Source: Oscillospiraceae bacterium (GTDB lineage Bacteria; Bacillota_A; Clostridia; Oscillospirales; Oscillospiraceae). From it: a stretch of 11,662 nucleotides of DNA. The notes under the pieces were generated by a model that saw nothing but the letters and a program-made list of their open reading frames with translations, was not told the DNA's origin and ran no database searches. Below are positions 1 through 4,839 of the stretch, in pieces (the stretch's first letter is position 1; each line of letters starts with the position of its first letter). The stretch lies in contig JAFQDR010000256.1 in NCBI GenBank assembly GCA_017415945.1, forward strand, positions 1-11,662, written 5' to 3'. Made by a program: the position numbers and the translations under genes.

Positions 1-254
1 CGATCGGTGATCTGCAGAACCCCCTTGCCCCCCGCACCGCCGTCGGCAATGCGGTCGAACTCCAAGCCGAAGGCCTTTTTGAACAGTTTCGGCAGCCGAG
101 CGGTAAACTCCCGACTGGCCGTTACAAATTTGATTTCATTGGGTCGGAACGTATTGCAGTACAACAGAGCCCCGTAGCACTCCGCCACGGCGCAGCAGGC
201 TTGGGAGGCCTCTCCCCTGCACAATTCCTTTTTTACATCCGATGAAAACGACAT
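1..254 (-). CDS. whiA: WhiA family DNA-binding protein (N-terminal part, runs off the left edge)
   Basis: The 84 complete codons visible begin MSFSSDVKKELCR, the characteristic opening of WhiA (YvcL in Bacillus). WhiA has an N-terminal LAGLIDADG homing-endonuclease-like fold without nuclease activity and a C-terminal helix-turn-helix; only the start of the first domain is inside the window. In actinobacteria WhiA is a sporulation regulator; in Firmicutes it affects division and chromosome segregation. The ATG at 252-254 is preceded by AGGAG (complement of 260-264) five bases away, which fixes the start. It lies downstream of rapZ on the same strand, the usual order for this cluster, but without the yvcK gene often found between them. 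The 124-bp gap is occupied by an inverted pair of palindromic repeats. The stretch has several Cys residues (positions 12, 20, 21, 26 and 33). The family call is secure; the C-terminal domain cannot be checked. Confidence 0.9.
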   Translation of the reverse strand, partial: MSFSSDVKKELCRGEASQACCAVAECYGALLYCNTFRPNEIKFVTASREFTARLPKLFKKAFGLEFDRIADGGAGGKGVLQITD

Positions 255-276
255 AGCTTCTCCTAAACATTCAGTT

Positions 277-355
277 CCGTAGGGGCGGATAGTATCCGCC
301 CGAAAGCGATCCAACGTAGTGCACCAATGCGGGCGGATACGATCCGCCCCTACGG
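277..355. repeat. Composite inverted repeat: two palindromic GTAGGGGCGGAT units facing each other
   Basis: The left unit (277-301) and right unit (331-355) are reverse complements at 24 of 25 positions. Each unit is itself palindromic (arms GGCGGAT and ATCCGCC around three bases). The 277-301 unit is an exact 25-base reverse-complement match to 4260-4284, so this is a dispersed repeat and not a local hairpin. The spacer holds TCCAACGTAGTGCAC (310-324), a near copy of which occurs at 4239-4253. The element fills most of the gap between rapZ and the whiA ribosome binding site and would be transcribed in that operon. Its role is unknown; a small non-autonomous or REP-like element is the simplest reading. 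Confidence 0.85.
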
Positions 356-378
356 GTGCATCCACAAAAAAGGCAGAG

Positions 379-1251
379 TTATCTGCGCTTGGTGTTACCG
401 TCGATGTTCCGATGCTCGATGCGGGCTCTGACACCCTTCTGCACCAGATACTCATGGAGGGCACGGGCGATAGACACGCTGCGGTGCTGTCCCCCTGTGC
501 AGCCGATGCCCACGGTCAGAGAGTATTTTCCCTCCTTCTCGTACTCGGGCAGCAGGAACAGCAGCATTTCCGACAGCATCTTCAAAAACGCCACTGCCTT
601 TTCGCTGCGGAACACATACTCATACACCGCGTCATCCAAACCCGTTTGGTGGCGCAGCTCTTCTATATAATAGGGATTGGGCAGAAAGCGCACATCGAAC
701 ACCAAGTCCGCTTCCATAGGGGCACCGTACTTGAAGCCAAAGGAGATCACATTGACACTGATGCCCTTCTTTTCCACATCCGCCGCAAACACGGCCTCCA
801 GCTTTTCCTTCAGCTGTCCCAAGGTGGTGTTGGAGGTGTTGATGGCATCCTGTGCCAAGCCCCGAACAGGTTCCAAAATCTCCATCTCTCGGCGGATGGC
901 AGCCTCCAGAGACACGGTGGCCGACTCCAGAGGATGACGGCGGCGGGTCTCCTTATACCGCTTCACCAAGGTCTGCATATCCGCATACAGATACAGCACA
1001 CGAATCCGCAGCCCCTGACTGCGCAGCTCCTCCAATACATACAGCAGGTCTCCCGCATCGGCCCATGCACGGATATCCGTCACCAGTGCCACGCGGGGGT
1101 AGCGGGACTGCATATTACTGAATACGTCTGCCAGCTGGGGCAGCAGCTGCACGGGCATATTGTCCACGCAGTAAATGCCCATATCCTCCAACGCCGCAGC
1201 GGCGCGGCTCTTGCCCGCACCGGACAAGCCCGTGACAACGATCAGTTCCAT
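379..1251 (-). CDS. rapZ: RapZ/YvcJ family nucleotide-binding protein (RNase adapter homologue)
   Basis: The 290-residue product has the family's normal length. The N-terminal P-loop is GLSGAGKS (residues 8-15) and the C-terminal family signature beginning GIGCTGGQHRSV starts near residue 248. In E. coli RapZ binds the sRNA GlmZ and guides RNase E, controlling glucosamine-6-phosphate synthase; Gram-positive YvcJ binds and hydrolyses nucleotides and its target is less clear. The E. coli mechanism should not be assumed here. The ATG at 1249-1251 has AGGAGA (complement of 1258-1263) six bases upstream. It lies between murB and whiA on the same strand, consistent with a cell-envelope regulatory cluster. 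The TAA stop (379-381) falls within a few bases of the flanking repeat tail, so an insertion has landed right against the gene end without visibly damaging it. Confidence 0.93.
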   Translation of the reverse strand: MELIVVTGLSGAGKSRAAAALEDMGIYCVDNMPVQLLPQLADVFSNMQSRYPRVALVTDIRAWADAGDLLYVLEELRSQGLRIRVLYLYADMQTLVKRYKETRRRHPLESATVSLEAAIRREMEILEPVRGLAQDAINTSNTTLGQLKEKLEAVFAADVEKKGISVNVISFGFKYGAPMEADLVFDVRFLPNPYYIEELRHQTGLDDAVYEYVFRSEKAVAFLKMLSEMLLFLLPEYEKEGKYSLTVGIGCTGGQHRSVSIARALHEYLVQKGVRARIEHRNIDGNTKRR

Positions 1252-1283
1252 GCAGTTTCTCCTCTCTGATTTCTCTCTTCTCT

Positions 1284-1346
1284 CCGTAGGGCGGGCTGCT
1301 TGCTCCCGCCGTCTTTTTATGCGGGCGGATGCTATCCGCCCCTACA
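1284..1346. repeat. Two repeat units of different type in the murB-rapZ gap
   Basis: The first unit (1284-1313) starts CCGTAGGGCGGG and contains GGCGGG/CCCGCC arms around a nine-base centre. The second (1321-1346) is the GCGGGCGGAT...ATCCGCCCCTAC type and differs from 4258-4283 at only two of 26 positions. The two units share the CGTAGGG-like outer end but have different palindromic cores. Together with the short T-run between them they fill nearly the whole 101-bp gap. The hairpins could act as RNA stabilisers or weak terminators between murB and rapZ, but neither has a terminator-like U-tract in the operon direction. Confidence 0.75.
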
Positions 1347-1352
1347 TTTTAA

Positions 1353-2273
1353 TTACAGCTCTCGAATAATTTTCACTTCCGCTTCCAGTGTAATGCCCGA
1401 ACGGTCATAGACGGTCTTGCGGATATGCTCCATCAGTGCCAGCACATCGGCACAGGTGGCACCCCCGCGGTTAATGACAAAGCCCGCGTGCTTTTCGGAC
1501 ACCTGGGCGCCGCCTACGGCATAGCCCTTGAGCCCCGCCTCGTCGATCATAGCTGCGGCATAGCCACCCACAGGGCGCTTAAAGGTACTGCCCGCACTGG
1601 GGTATTCCAGCGGCTGGCTCTTGACACGCTTGGCCTTCAGTTCCTCCATGCGTGCCCCCACAGTCTCCACATCGGAAGGCTGCAGCTCCAGACGGGCCCC
1701 GAGAATCACCTTATTGGTATCGGAAAAGGCACTGCCGCGGTAGCGGAAATCGCATTCCTCGGCTGTTGCGGTACGCAGGTTCAGGTCCTCGTCCAGATAG
1801 TCCACACTTACCACAACGTCCTTCAGCTCACCGCCATAGGCCCCTGCATTCATGCTCACACCGCCACCGAGGGCACCCGGGATGCCTCCCGCAAATTCCA
1901 AGCCTGTCAGGCCGTATTCCTGTGCCAAGCGGGCAAGGCGCACCAGAGTGACCCCTGCCTGTGCGTACAAAGCGGTCTCGCCCTCTTTGCGGCAGTCACT
2001 GAAGTTTTCCGCCAGCTGAATGACAACGCCTTCCAAATCCTCGTCGGTGACCAGCAGGTTACTGCCGCGACCCATAAGGAAGGGGCGGATGCCCTCTGCC
2101 TTCAGAAGGGCGCAGATGCTAACGATTTCTTCCACGGTGGAAGGGCGCACAAACACGCGCACCTTCCCACCAATGCGGAAGGTGGTATGCCGTGCCATAG
2201 GCTCCCATTCACGGATGTCCGATTGGGGAAGCTGCTCACGCAGCTGCTCAACCAAACGATTATAATCGGTCAT
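1353..2273 (-). CDS. murB: UDP-N-acetylmuramate dehydrogenase (UDP-N-acetylenolpyruvoylglucosamine reductase)
   Basis: MurB uses NADPH and FAD to reduce UDP-GlcNAc-enolpyruvate to UDP-MurNAc, the second committed step of cytoplasmic peptidoglycan precursor synthesis. The 306-residue protein shows the FAD-binding segments GRGSNLLV (68-75) and EFAGGIPGALGGGVSMNAGA (126-145), the catalytic Arg in FRYRGS (R179), the active-site Ser in AGSTFKRP (S229) and the C-terminal acid Glu in LEAEV (E299). Its length and short substrate loop match the type II MurB typical of Firmicutes. The ATG at 2271-2273 has AGGAG (complement of 2283-2287) nine bases upstream. It sits between hprK and rapZ on the same strand; the 225-bp leader on the hprK side contains packed hairpins, and I see no convincing separate promoter there. 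All catalytic residues are present. Confidence 0.97.
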   Translation of the reverse strand: MTDYNRLVEQLREQLPQSDIREWEPMARHTTFRIGGKVRVFVRPSTVEEIVSICALLKAEGIRPFLMGRGSNLLVTDEDLEGVVIQLAENFSDCRKEGETALYAQAGVTLVRLARLAQEYGLTGLEFAGGIPGALGGGVSMNAGAYGGELKDVVVSVDYLDEDLNLRTATAEECDFRYRGSAFSDTNKVILGARLELQPSDVETVGARMEELKAKRVKSQPLEYPSAGSTFKRPVGGYAAAMIDEAGLKGYAVGGAQVSEKHAGFVINRGGATCADVLALMEHIRKTVYDRSGITLEAEVKIIREL

Positions 2274-2319
2274 ATTTTCATACTCCTAATTTGATGATAG
2301 AGACAAAAGCCTCGCAGAG

Positions 2320-2490
2320 TTCGCCGCTTGTCGGCGAATAAAATTCAATTCTATTTTTCGTCGCGACATGTGCGTGGCGAAAAATACTTCTCAGGCCGCA
2401 AATGTGCGAGCGCAGCGAGTGCGCTGCAGCGGACTGCAACCCCATCGCAAAAAGCGGGGGAACTTGGCAGAAAAGCCCTTTGGGCTTTTC
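2320..2490 (-). other. Cluster of six consecutive hairpins between hprK and murB (possible repeat or structured RNA)
   Basis: Six stems can be drawn in about 170 bases: 2320-2338 (TTCGCCG/CGGCGAA), 2352-2386 (TATTTTTCG/CGAAAAATA, with one mismatch further in), 2410-2424 (GCGCA/TGCGC), 2425-2438 (TGCAG/CTGCA), 2440-2460 (CCCC plus CGC pairing with GCG plus GGGG) and 2470-2490 (nine perfect pairs). The middle ones abut with almost no spacer. None carries the GTAGGGG motif of the other gaps, so this is a different kind of element. No credible reading frame covers it. It could be a dispersed intergenic repeat, an mRNA-stabilising or attenuating segment in the hprK-murB transcript, or an uncharacterised structured RNA; the sequence alone does not decide. 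Confidence 0.5.
2470..2490 (-). terminator. Terminator-like hairpin just after hprK (weak)
   Basis: GAAAAGCCC (2470-2478) pairs perfectly with GGGCTTTTC (2482-2490) around a TTT loop, starting nine bases beyond the hprK stop codon. On the minus strand the 3' arm ends in four T residues followed by C, so the U-tract is part of the stem and short. It may give partial termination or 3'-end protection while still allowing readthrough to murB. It also counts as one member of the hairpin cluster here. Confidence 0.4.
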
Positions 2491-2498
2491 GCCGGCCT

Positions 2499-3437
2499 TT
2501 AGCCGTTCATCATCATTTCTGCCTGACGGGTCATTTCGTCCGCCAGATTCTGTGCGGCGTTCTGGCCCATCTTCTTCATGCGGTTGTTCATAGTCGCCAG
2601 CTCAATGATGATACCGATGTTGCGGCCGGGACGGACGGGAACGGTGACACAGGGCACCTTCACGCCCATAATTTCTTCATATTCGGTGTCCAGACCCAGA
2701 CGGTCATAGAACTTGGTTTCGTCCCAGTATTCCAGATTGATGATCAGGTCAATGTTTGCGCTGGACTTGACAGCTCTTGCGCCGTAAACGTCACGAGCGT
2801 TGATGATGCCGATGCCGCGCAGCTCCATGTAGTAGCGGATGAGCTCGGGGGCATGGCCCGACAGACGCTTCTTGGACAGTCGCTTGATTTCCACCGCATC
2901 GTCGGATACCAGACGGTGACCCATGGAGATCAGCGCCAGAGCGGTCTCGGATTTACCTGCGCCGCTGTCGCCCTTAATCAGAACGCCTTCGCCGAAGATC
3001 TCCACCAATACGCCGTGGATGGTGATGCGGGGTGCCAGATATTCGATCAGAGTGTCGAACAAGTCGGCCATGAAGGCTGCGGTATCGTCCTGAGACACCA
3101 AAACGGTGCGGTCATACTTCTCCGCCATTTCCAAACATTCGGGCAGAGGCAGGCAGTCGTGGCACACAACCAGTGCGGGGAAGCCGATGCTCATGAACTT
3201 GTCAAAGCTTCTTCTGCGCTGATCGGGGGTCAGGGTTTCCAGAAAGGCGGTTTCCACACGGCCGATGACCTGCATACGGTCGGCATCAAAATAGTTGTAC
3301 ACACCTGCCAGCTTCAAGGCGGGACGGTCTACACTGGCACTGACAATCAGCTTGGTATCGAAGTCGGAGGACTTGCGAACGATGGTAATGCCCAAATCTT
3401 CAACGATTTTTTTCAGAGGAACGGAATACTGGCTCAT
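2499..3437 (-). CDS. hprK: HPr kinase/phosphorylase
   Basis: HprK phosphorylates HPr on its regulatory serine when glycolytic intermediates are abundant and removes the phosphate when phosphate is high, feeding CcpA-dependent carbon catabolite control. The 312-residue protein has the normal family length. It carries the conserved His upstream of the kinase loop (H141), Walker A GDSGAGKS (156-163), the acidic pair in VSDDAVEI (D179/D180) and the family signature ELRGIGIINARDVYG starting at E205. The ATG at 3435-3437 has an AAAGGCGG-type ribosome binding site about eight bases upstream. It is the first gene of the hprK-murB-rapZ-whiA run, with its own promoter about 70 bp upstream. The HPr gene itself is not in the window. 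All catalytic motifs are intact. Confidence 0.97.
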   Translation of the reverse strand: MSQYSVPLKKIVEDLGITIVRKSSDFDTKLIVSASVDRPALKLAGVYNYFDADRMQVIGRVETAFLETLTPDQRRRSFDKFMSIGFPALVVCHDCLPLPECLEMAEKYDRTVLVSQDDTAAFMADLFDTLIEYLAPRITIHGVLVEIFGEGVLIKGDSGAGKSETALALISMGHRLVSDDAVEIKRLSKKRLSGHAPELIRYYMELRGIGIINARDVYGARAVKSSANIDLIINLEYWDETKFYDRLGLDTEYEEIMGVKVPCVTVPVRPGRNIGIIIELATMNNRMKKMGQNAAQNLADEMTRQAEMMMNG

Positions 3438-3504
3438 AAAATGACCGCCTTTCAGATGTGTATTACAATATCAAGCTATGCTTGACTGCATATTTTAACA
3501 TCTT

Positions 3505-3533
3505 ATTCTAACAAATTTCACAGCCGTTGGCAA
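3505..3533 (-). promoter_or_regulatory. Promoter for hprK and probably the downstream operon
   Basis: On the minus strand TTGCCA (complement of 3528-3533) is followed after exactly 17 bases by TAGAAT (complement of 3505-3510), with TGT directly before the -10 giving an extended -10. The expected start is near 3498, leaving a leader of about 60 bases. That leader contains a perfect six-bp hairpin, TCAAGC/GCTTGA, at 3471-3485. I see no good CcpA-type cre site nearby. Confidence 0.75.
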
Positions 3534-3655
3534 TGACTTTGCGATCTGCTTTGTGCATTTTCCACCCACTTCTTTTCTCATGGGGATTTGTATCGGTTTT
3601 CTGCAAATTCAAGGGGAAACGCCGCAAATTTCTTTTGGAAATGCGAAAAAAATTC

Positions 3656-3684
3656 TTGCATTTATGTTACGGTTCTGTTATTAT
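3656..3684 (+). promoter_or_regulatory. Promoter for rpmB
   Basis: TTGCAT (3656-3661), a 17-base spacer, then TATTAT (3679-3684) preceded by TGT form a sigma-A promoter with an extended -10. Transcription should begin near 3691. A small CTGT/ACAG hairpin (3692-3703) lies at the start of the leader. The promoter is divergent from that of hprK, with about 190 bp between predicted start points. Confidence 0.8.
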
Positions 3685-3730
3685 ATAAAAGCTGTTTTTA
3701 CAGTAAATATTTTTCAGGAGGTGCTTCAAA

Positions 3731-3916
3731 ATGGCAAAATGCGAATTCTGCGAAAAGGGCGTATCCTTTGGCATTCAGGTTTCTCACTCTCACAGACGTT
3801 CCAACCGTACTTGGAAGCCCAATGTGAAGCGCGTCAAGGCCATCGTAAACGGTACTCCCAAGCACGTTTACGTTTGCACTCGCTGCATGCGCAGCGGCAA
3901 GGTCACCCGCGCATAA
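3731..3916 (+). CDS. rpmB: 50S ribosomal protein L28
   Basis: This 61-residue protein begins MAKCEFCEKG and matches bacterial L28 along its length, including the basic central part (SHSHRRSNRTWKPN) and the C-terminal CTRCMRSGKV. The two CxxC pairs (C4/C7 and C49/C52) mark the zinc-binding version; many bacteria also have Cys-free paralogues used under zinc limitation. L28 is a component of the large subunit. The ATG follows an almost ideal AGGAGGTG (3716-3723) seven bases upstream. The gene is alone between its own promoter and terminator, divergent from hprK and convergent with rpmE. Despite its short length the identification is clear. Confidence 0.97.
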   Translation: MAKCEFCEKGVSFGIQVSHSHRRSNRTWKPNVKRVKAIVNGTPKHVYVCTRCMRSGKVTRA

Positions 3917-3944
3917 TTATTGCGTAATTTAATTTACCCGAAAC

Positions 3945-3977
3945 AAGCTCGCAGCCGTTAGGTTGACGGGCTTTTTT
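3945..3977 (+). terminator. Rho-independent terminator of rpmB
   Basis: AAGCTCG (3945-3951) pairs with CGGGCTT (3967-3973, one G-U), enclosing an inner CAGCC/GGTTG stem with a GTTA loop, and is followed by a run of six T residues (3972-3977). Outer CCGAAA/TTTCGG (3938-3943 and 3975-3980) could extend the stem. It lies 28 bases after the rpmB stop. Confidence 0.85.
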
Positions 3978-4093
3978 CGGCTTTTTCAGTTCGCTTTTCA
4001 GTTCTGCATTTCGTTTTGTTGGTGCCCGGTATCGTTTCTGCAGAGCAAAGACAACGGTACGCTCCATCCAACATTAAAAATATCTCACCGCAA

Positions 4094-4122
4094 CCGTAGG
4101 GACGCCCCTTGCGGGTGTCCAC
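4094..4122. repeat. Palindromic repeat unit of the CGTAGGGACGCCC type
   Basis: The unit shares the CCGTAGGG outer end with the other repeats in this window but has a different core: GGACGCCC (4100-4107) and GGGTGTCC (4113-4120) around CTTGC, eight pairs with one G-U. It is followed by TCCACAAAAAGGCA (4118-4131), which also occurs with one extra A at 361-375 next to the rapZ stop codon. It is therefore a third flavour of the same repeat family. Confidence 0.7.
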
Positions 4123-4173
4123 AAAAAGGCAACGGGGACGGCAAACAAATCGCTGCACTAAAACTCTGCTCCC

Positions 4174-4284
4174 TTGTAGGGGCGGATATCATCCGCCTCA
4201 AAGCTCCGACAACCACCGCGGATATGGCAGCGCAGCGCTCCAACCGACTGCACAGCTGCGGGCGGATACTATCCGCCCCTACGG
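4174..4284. repeat. Second, longer copy of the composite inverted repeat
   Basis: A left unit (4174-4199, GTAGGGGCGGATA core) faces a right unit (4258-4284). The right unit matches 329-355 at 26 of 27 positions. The spacer is longer than at 277-355 (58 bases against 29), but both spacers begin with an AAAGC-containing stretch and share TCCAAC....TGCAC just before the right unit (4239-4253 and 310-324). The extra length lies in the middle. This points to one ancestral composite element with internal expansion or loss. Confidence 0.8.
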
Positions 4285-4470
4285 GATCGTGCGTCTAACG
4301 TACTGCGTCGGCAGTAGGTGCGGTGGTTAGCGGCCAATCACCGCAAAACCAACAACAGGCTACAAAACATTGTGCCATTGTCCGTTAGGGCGAAAGACTC
4401 AACAACCTCCGCAAATGCGTTACCGTGCCTCAATGAAGCGACACGCAGAACGTCCGTACGAACTGAAAAA

Positions 4471-4507
4471 CCGAAAAAGCTCTCACCGTTTGGTGAGAGC
4501 TTTTCGG
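4471..4507 (-). terminator. Rho-independent terminator of rpmE
   Basis: A perfect stem, AAAAGCTCTCACC (4475-4487) against GGTGAGAGCTTTT (4492-4504), has a four-base loop and T5 on the minus strand, extended by CCG/CGG. It begins 26 bases after the rpmE stop codon. The symmetry and A/T runs on both sides suggest it also stops plus-strand transcription coming from rpmB. Confidence 0.9.
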
Positions 4508-4532
4508 TTTATCTGTTATCGCAACAGTTAAA

Positions 4533-4733
4533 TTACTTGATGTTGTAGCGCTTGTTGAACTTGTCAACGCGGCCGGAAGTGTCGACCAGCTTCTGCTTGC
4601 CGGTGTAGAAGGGGTGGCAGTTTGCGCAAATTTCAACGGTGATGTTCTTCTTGGTGGAACCGGTGTTGTAAACCGCACCGCAAGCGCAGCGGATAGTGGT
4701 CTGTTCGTACTTAGGGTGGATACCTTCCTTCAT
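4533..4733 (-). CDS. rpmE: 50S ribosomal protein L31 (zinc-binding form)
   Basis: The 66-residue product, starting [19 protein letters not shown], is typical L31. C16 and C18 (CAC) with C36 and C39 (CANC) are the four zinc ligands of the Cys-containing form; Cys-free paralogues replace it in zinc shortage in some bacteria. L31 helps bridge the two ribosomal subunits at the central protuberance. An in-frame ATG at 4752-4754 would add seven residues, but AAAGGAG (complement of 4742-4748) lies eight bases upstream of the ATG at 4731-4733, and family members start here. The gene has its own promoter and strong terminator and converges on rpmB. Its ribosome binding site can be buried in a leader stem, so feedback or conditional control is possible. 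Confidence 0.97.
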   Translation of the reverse strand: MKEGIHPKYEQTTIRCACGAVYNTGSTKKNITVEICANCHPFYTGKQKLVDTSGRVDKFNKRYNIK

Positions 4734-4736
4734 GGT

Positions 4737-4774
4737 ACATACTCCTTTAATCATAAAAGCTATCTTGAGTACAT
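4737..4774 (-). promoter_or_regulatory. Candidate rpmE leader hairpin covering the ribosome binding site
   Basis: In the minus-strand transcript AUGUACUC (complement of 4767-4774) can pair with GAGUAUGU (complement of 4737-4744) over eight bases with two G-U pairs. Inside it, CUUU (4756-4759) pairs with AAAG (4745-4748), which directly abuts the 3' arm. The whole AAAGGAG ribosome binding site is then base-paired, three bases before the start codon. Autoregulatory leaders are known for many ribosomal protein genes, including rpmE in several phyla. The fold seen here is a prediction by eye. Confidence 0.45.
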
Positions 4775-4800
4775 TGCTGTGGTTACAAGACGCAGATGGA

Positions 4801-4829
4801 ATTATACCATTTCATGCGTCAAAATGCAA
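4801..4829 (-). promoter_or_regulatory. Promoter for rpmE
   Basis: On the minus strand TTGCAT (complement of 4824-4829) is followed after 17 bases by a perfect TATAAT (complement of 4801-4806), preceded by TGG for an extended -10. Transcription should begin near 4794, giving a leader of about 60 bases. The -35 box lies only ten bases past the addA stop codon. Confidence 0.85.
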
Positions 4830-4839
4830 CAACAAAAAC

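Larger units (their letters stand above)
3981..4470. other. Gene-free stretch between the convergent rpmB and rpmE units
   Basis: About 490 bases lie between the two terminators. Open frames here have no ribosome binding site, match no family I recognise, and translate repeat sequence in several frames, so I call no gene. The content I can identify is one CGTAGGGACGCCC-type palindromic unit, one composite repeat of the GTAGGGGCGGAT type, a third near copy of the repeat spacer motif (4294-4308) and a hairpin at 4320-4344 (GCGGTGGTT against AATCACCGC, one mismatch). In 3981-4090 and 4345-4470 I see nothing recognisable. Confidence 0.7.

Noticed and set aside
319..1269. Long plus-strand frame opposite rapZ
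   Set aside because: It is the antisense shadow of a well-supported gene, starts inside the repeat, and has no ribosome binding site. Similar long shadows opposite murB, hprK, addA and addB were dismissed for the same reason.
3610..3650. Possible CcpA cre site in the hprK-rpmB divergent region
   Set aside because: The best candidates (around GGGGAAACGCCG and GGAAATGCGAAA) miss key consensus positions and lack the expected symmetry.
3958..4158. Minus-strand frame of 66 codons overlapping the rpmB terminator and a repeat unit
   Set aside because: It has no ribosome binding site and no recognisable family, reads through the terminator hairpin, and contains a translated repeat (RKGRPYG). Such frames arise from the repeat itself.
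4094..4284. Possible CRISPR array or tandem repeat block
   Set aside because: The repeats are inverted and palindromic, have variable unit types and irregular spacing, and no cas genes are nearby.
3963..4330. Plus-strand frames of 73 and 111 codons in the gap between rpmB and rpmE
   Set aside because: They overlap each other in different frames, encode repeat-derived segments such as ADTIRPYG and GRILSAPTG, and lack ribosome binding sites.
4734..4754. Upstream in-frame ATG giving rpmE a seven-residue extension
   Set aside because: The AAAGGAG site lies between this ATG and the family-standard start, so the shorter protein is the one translated.
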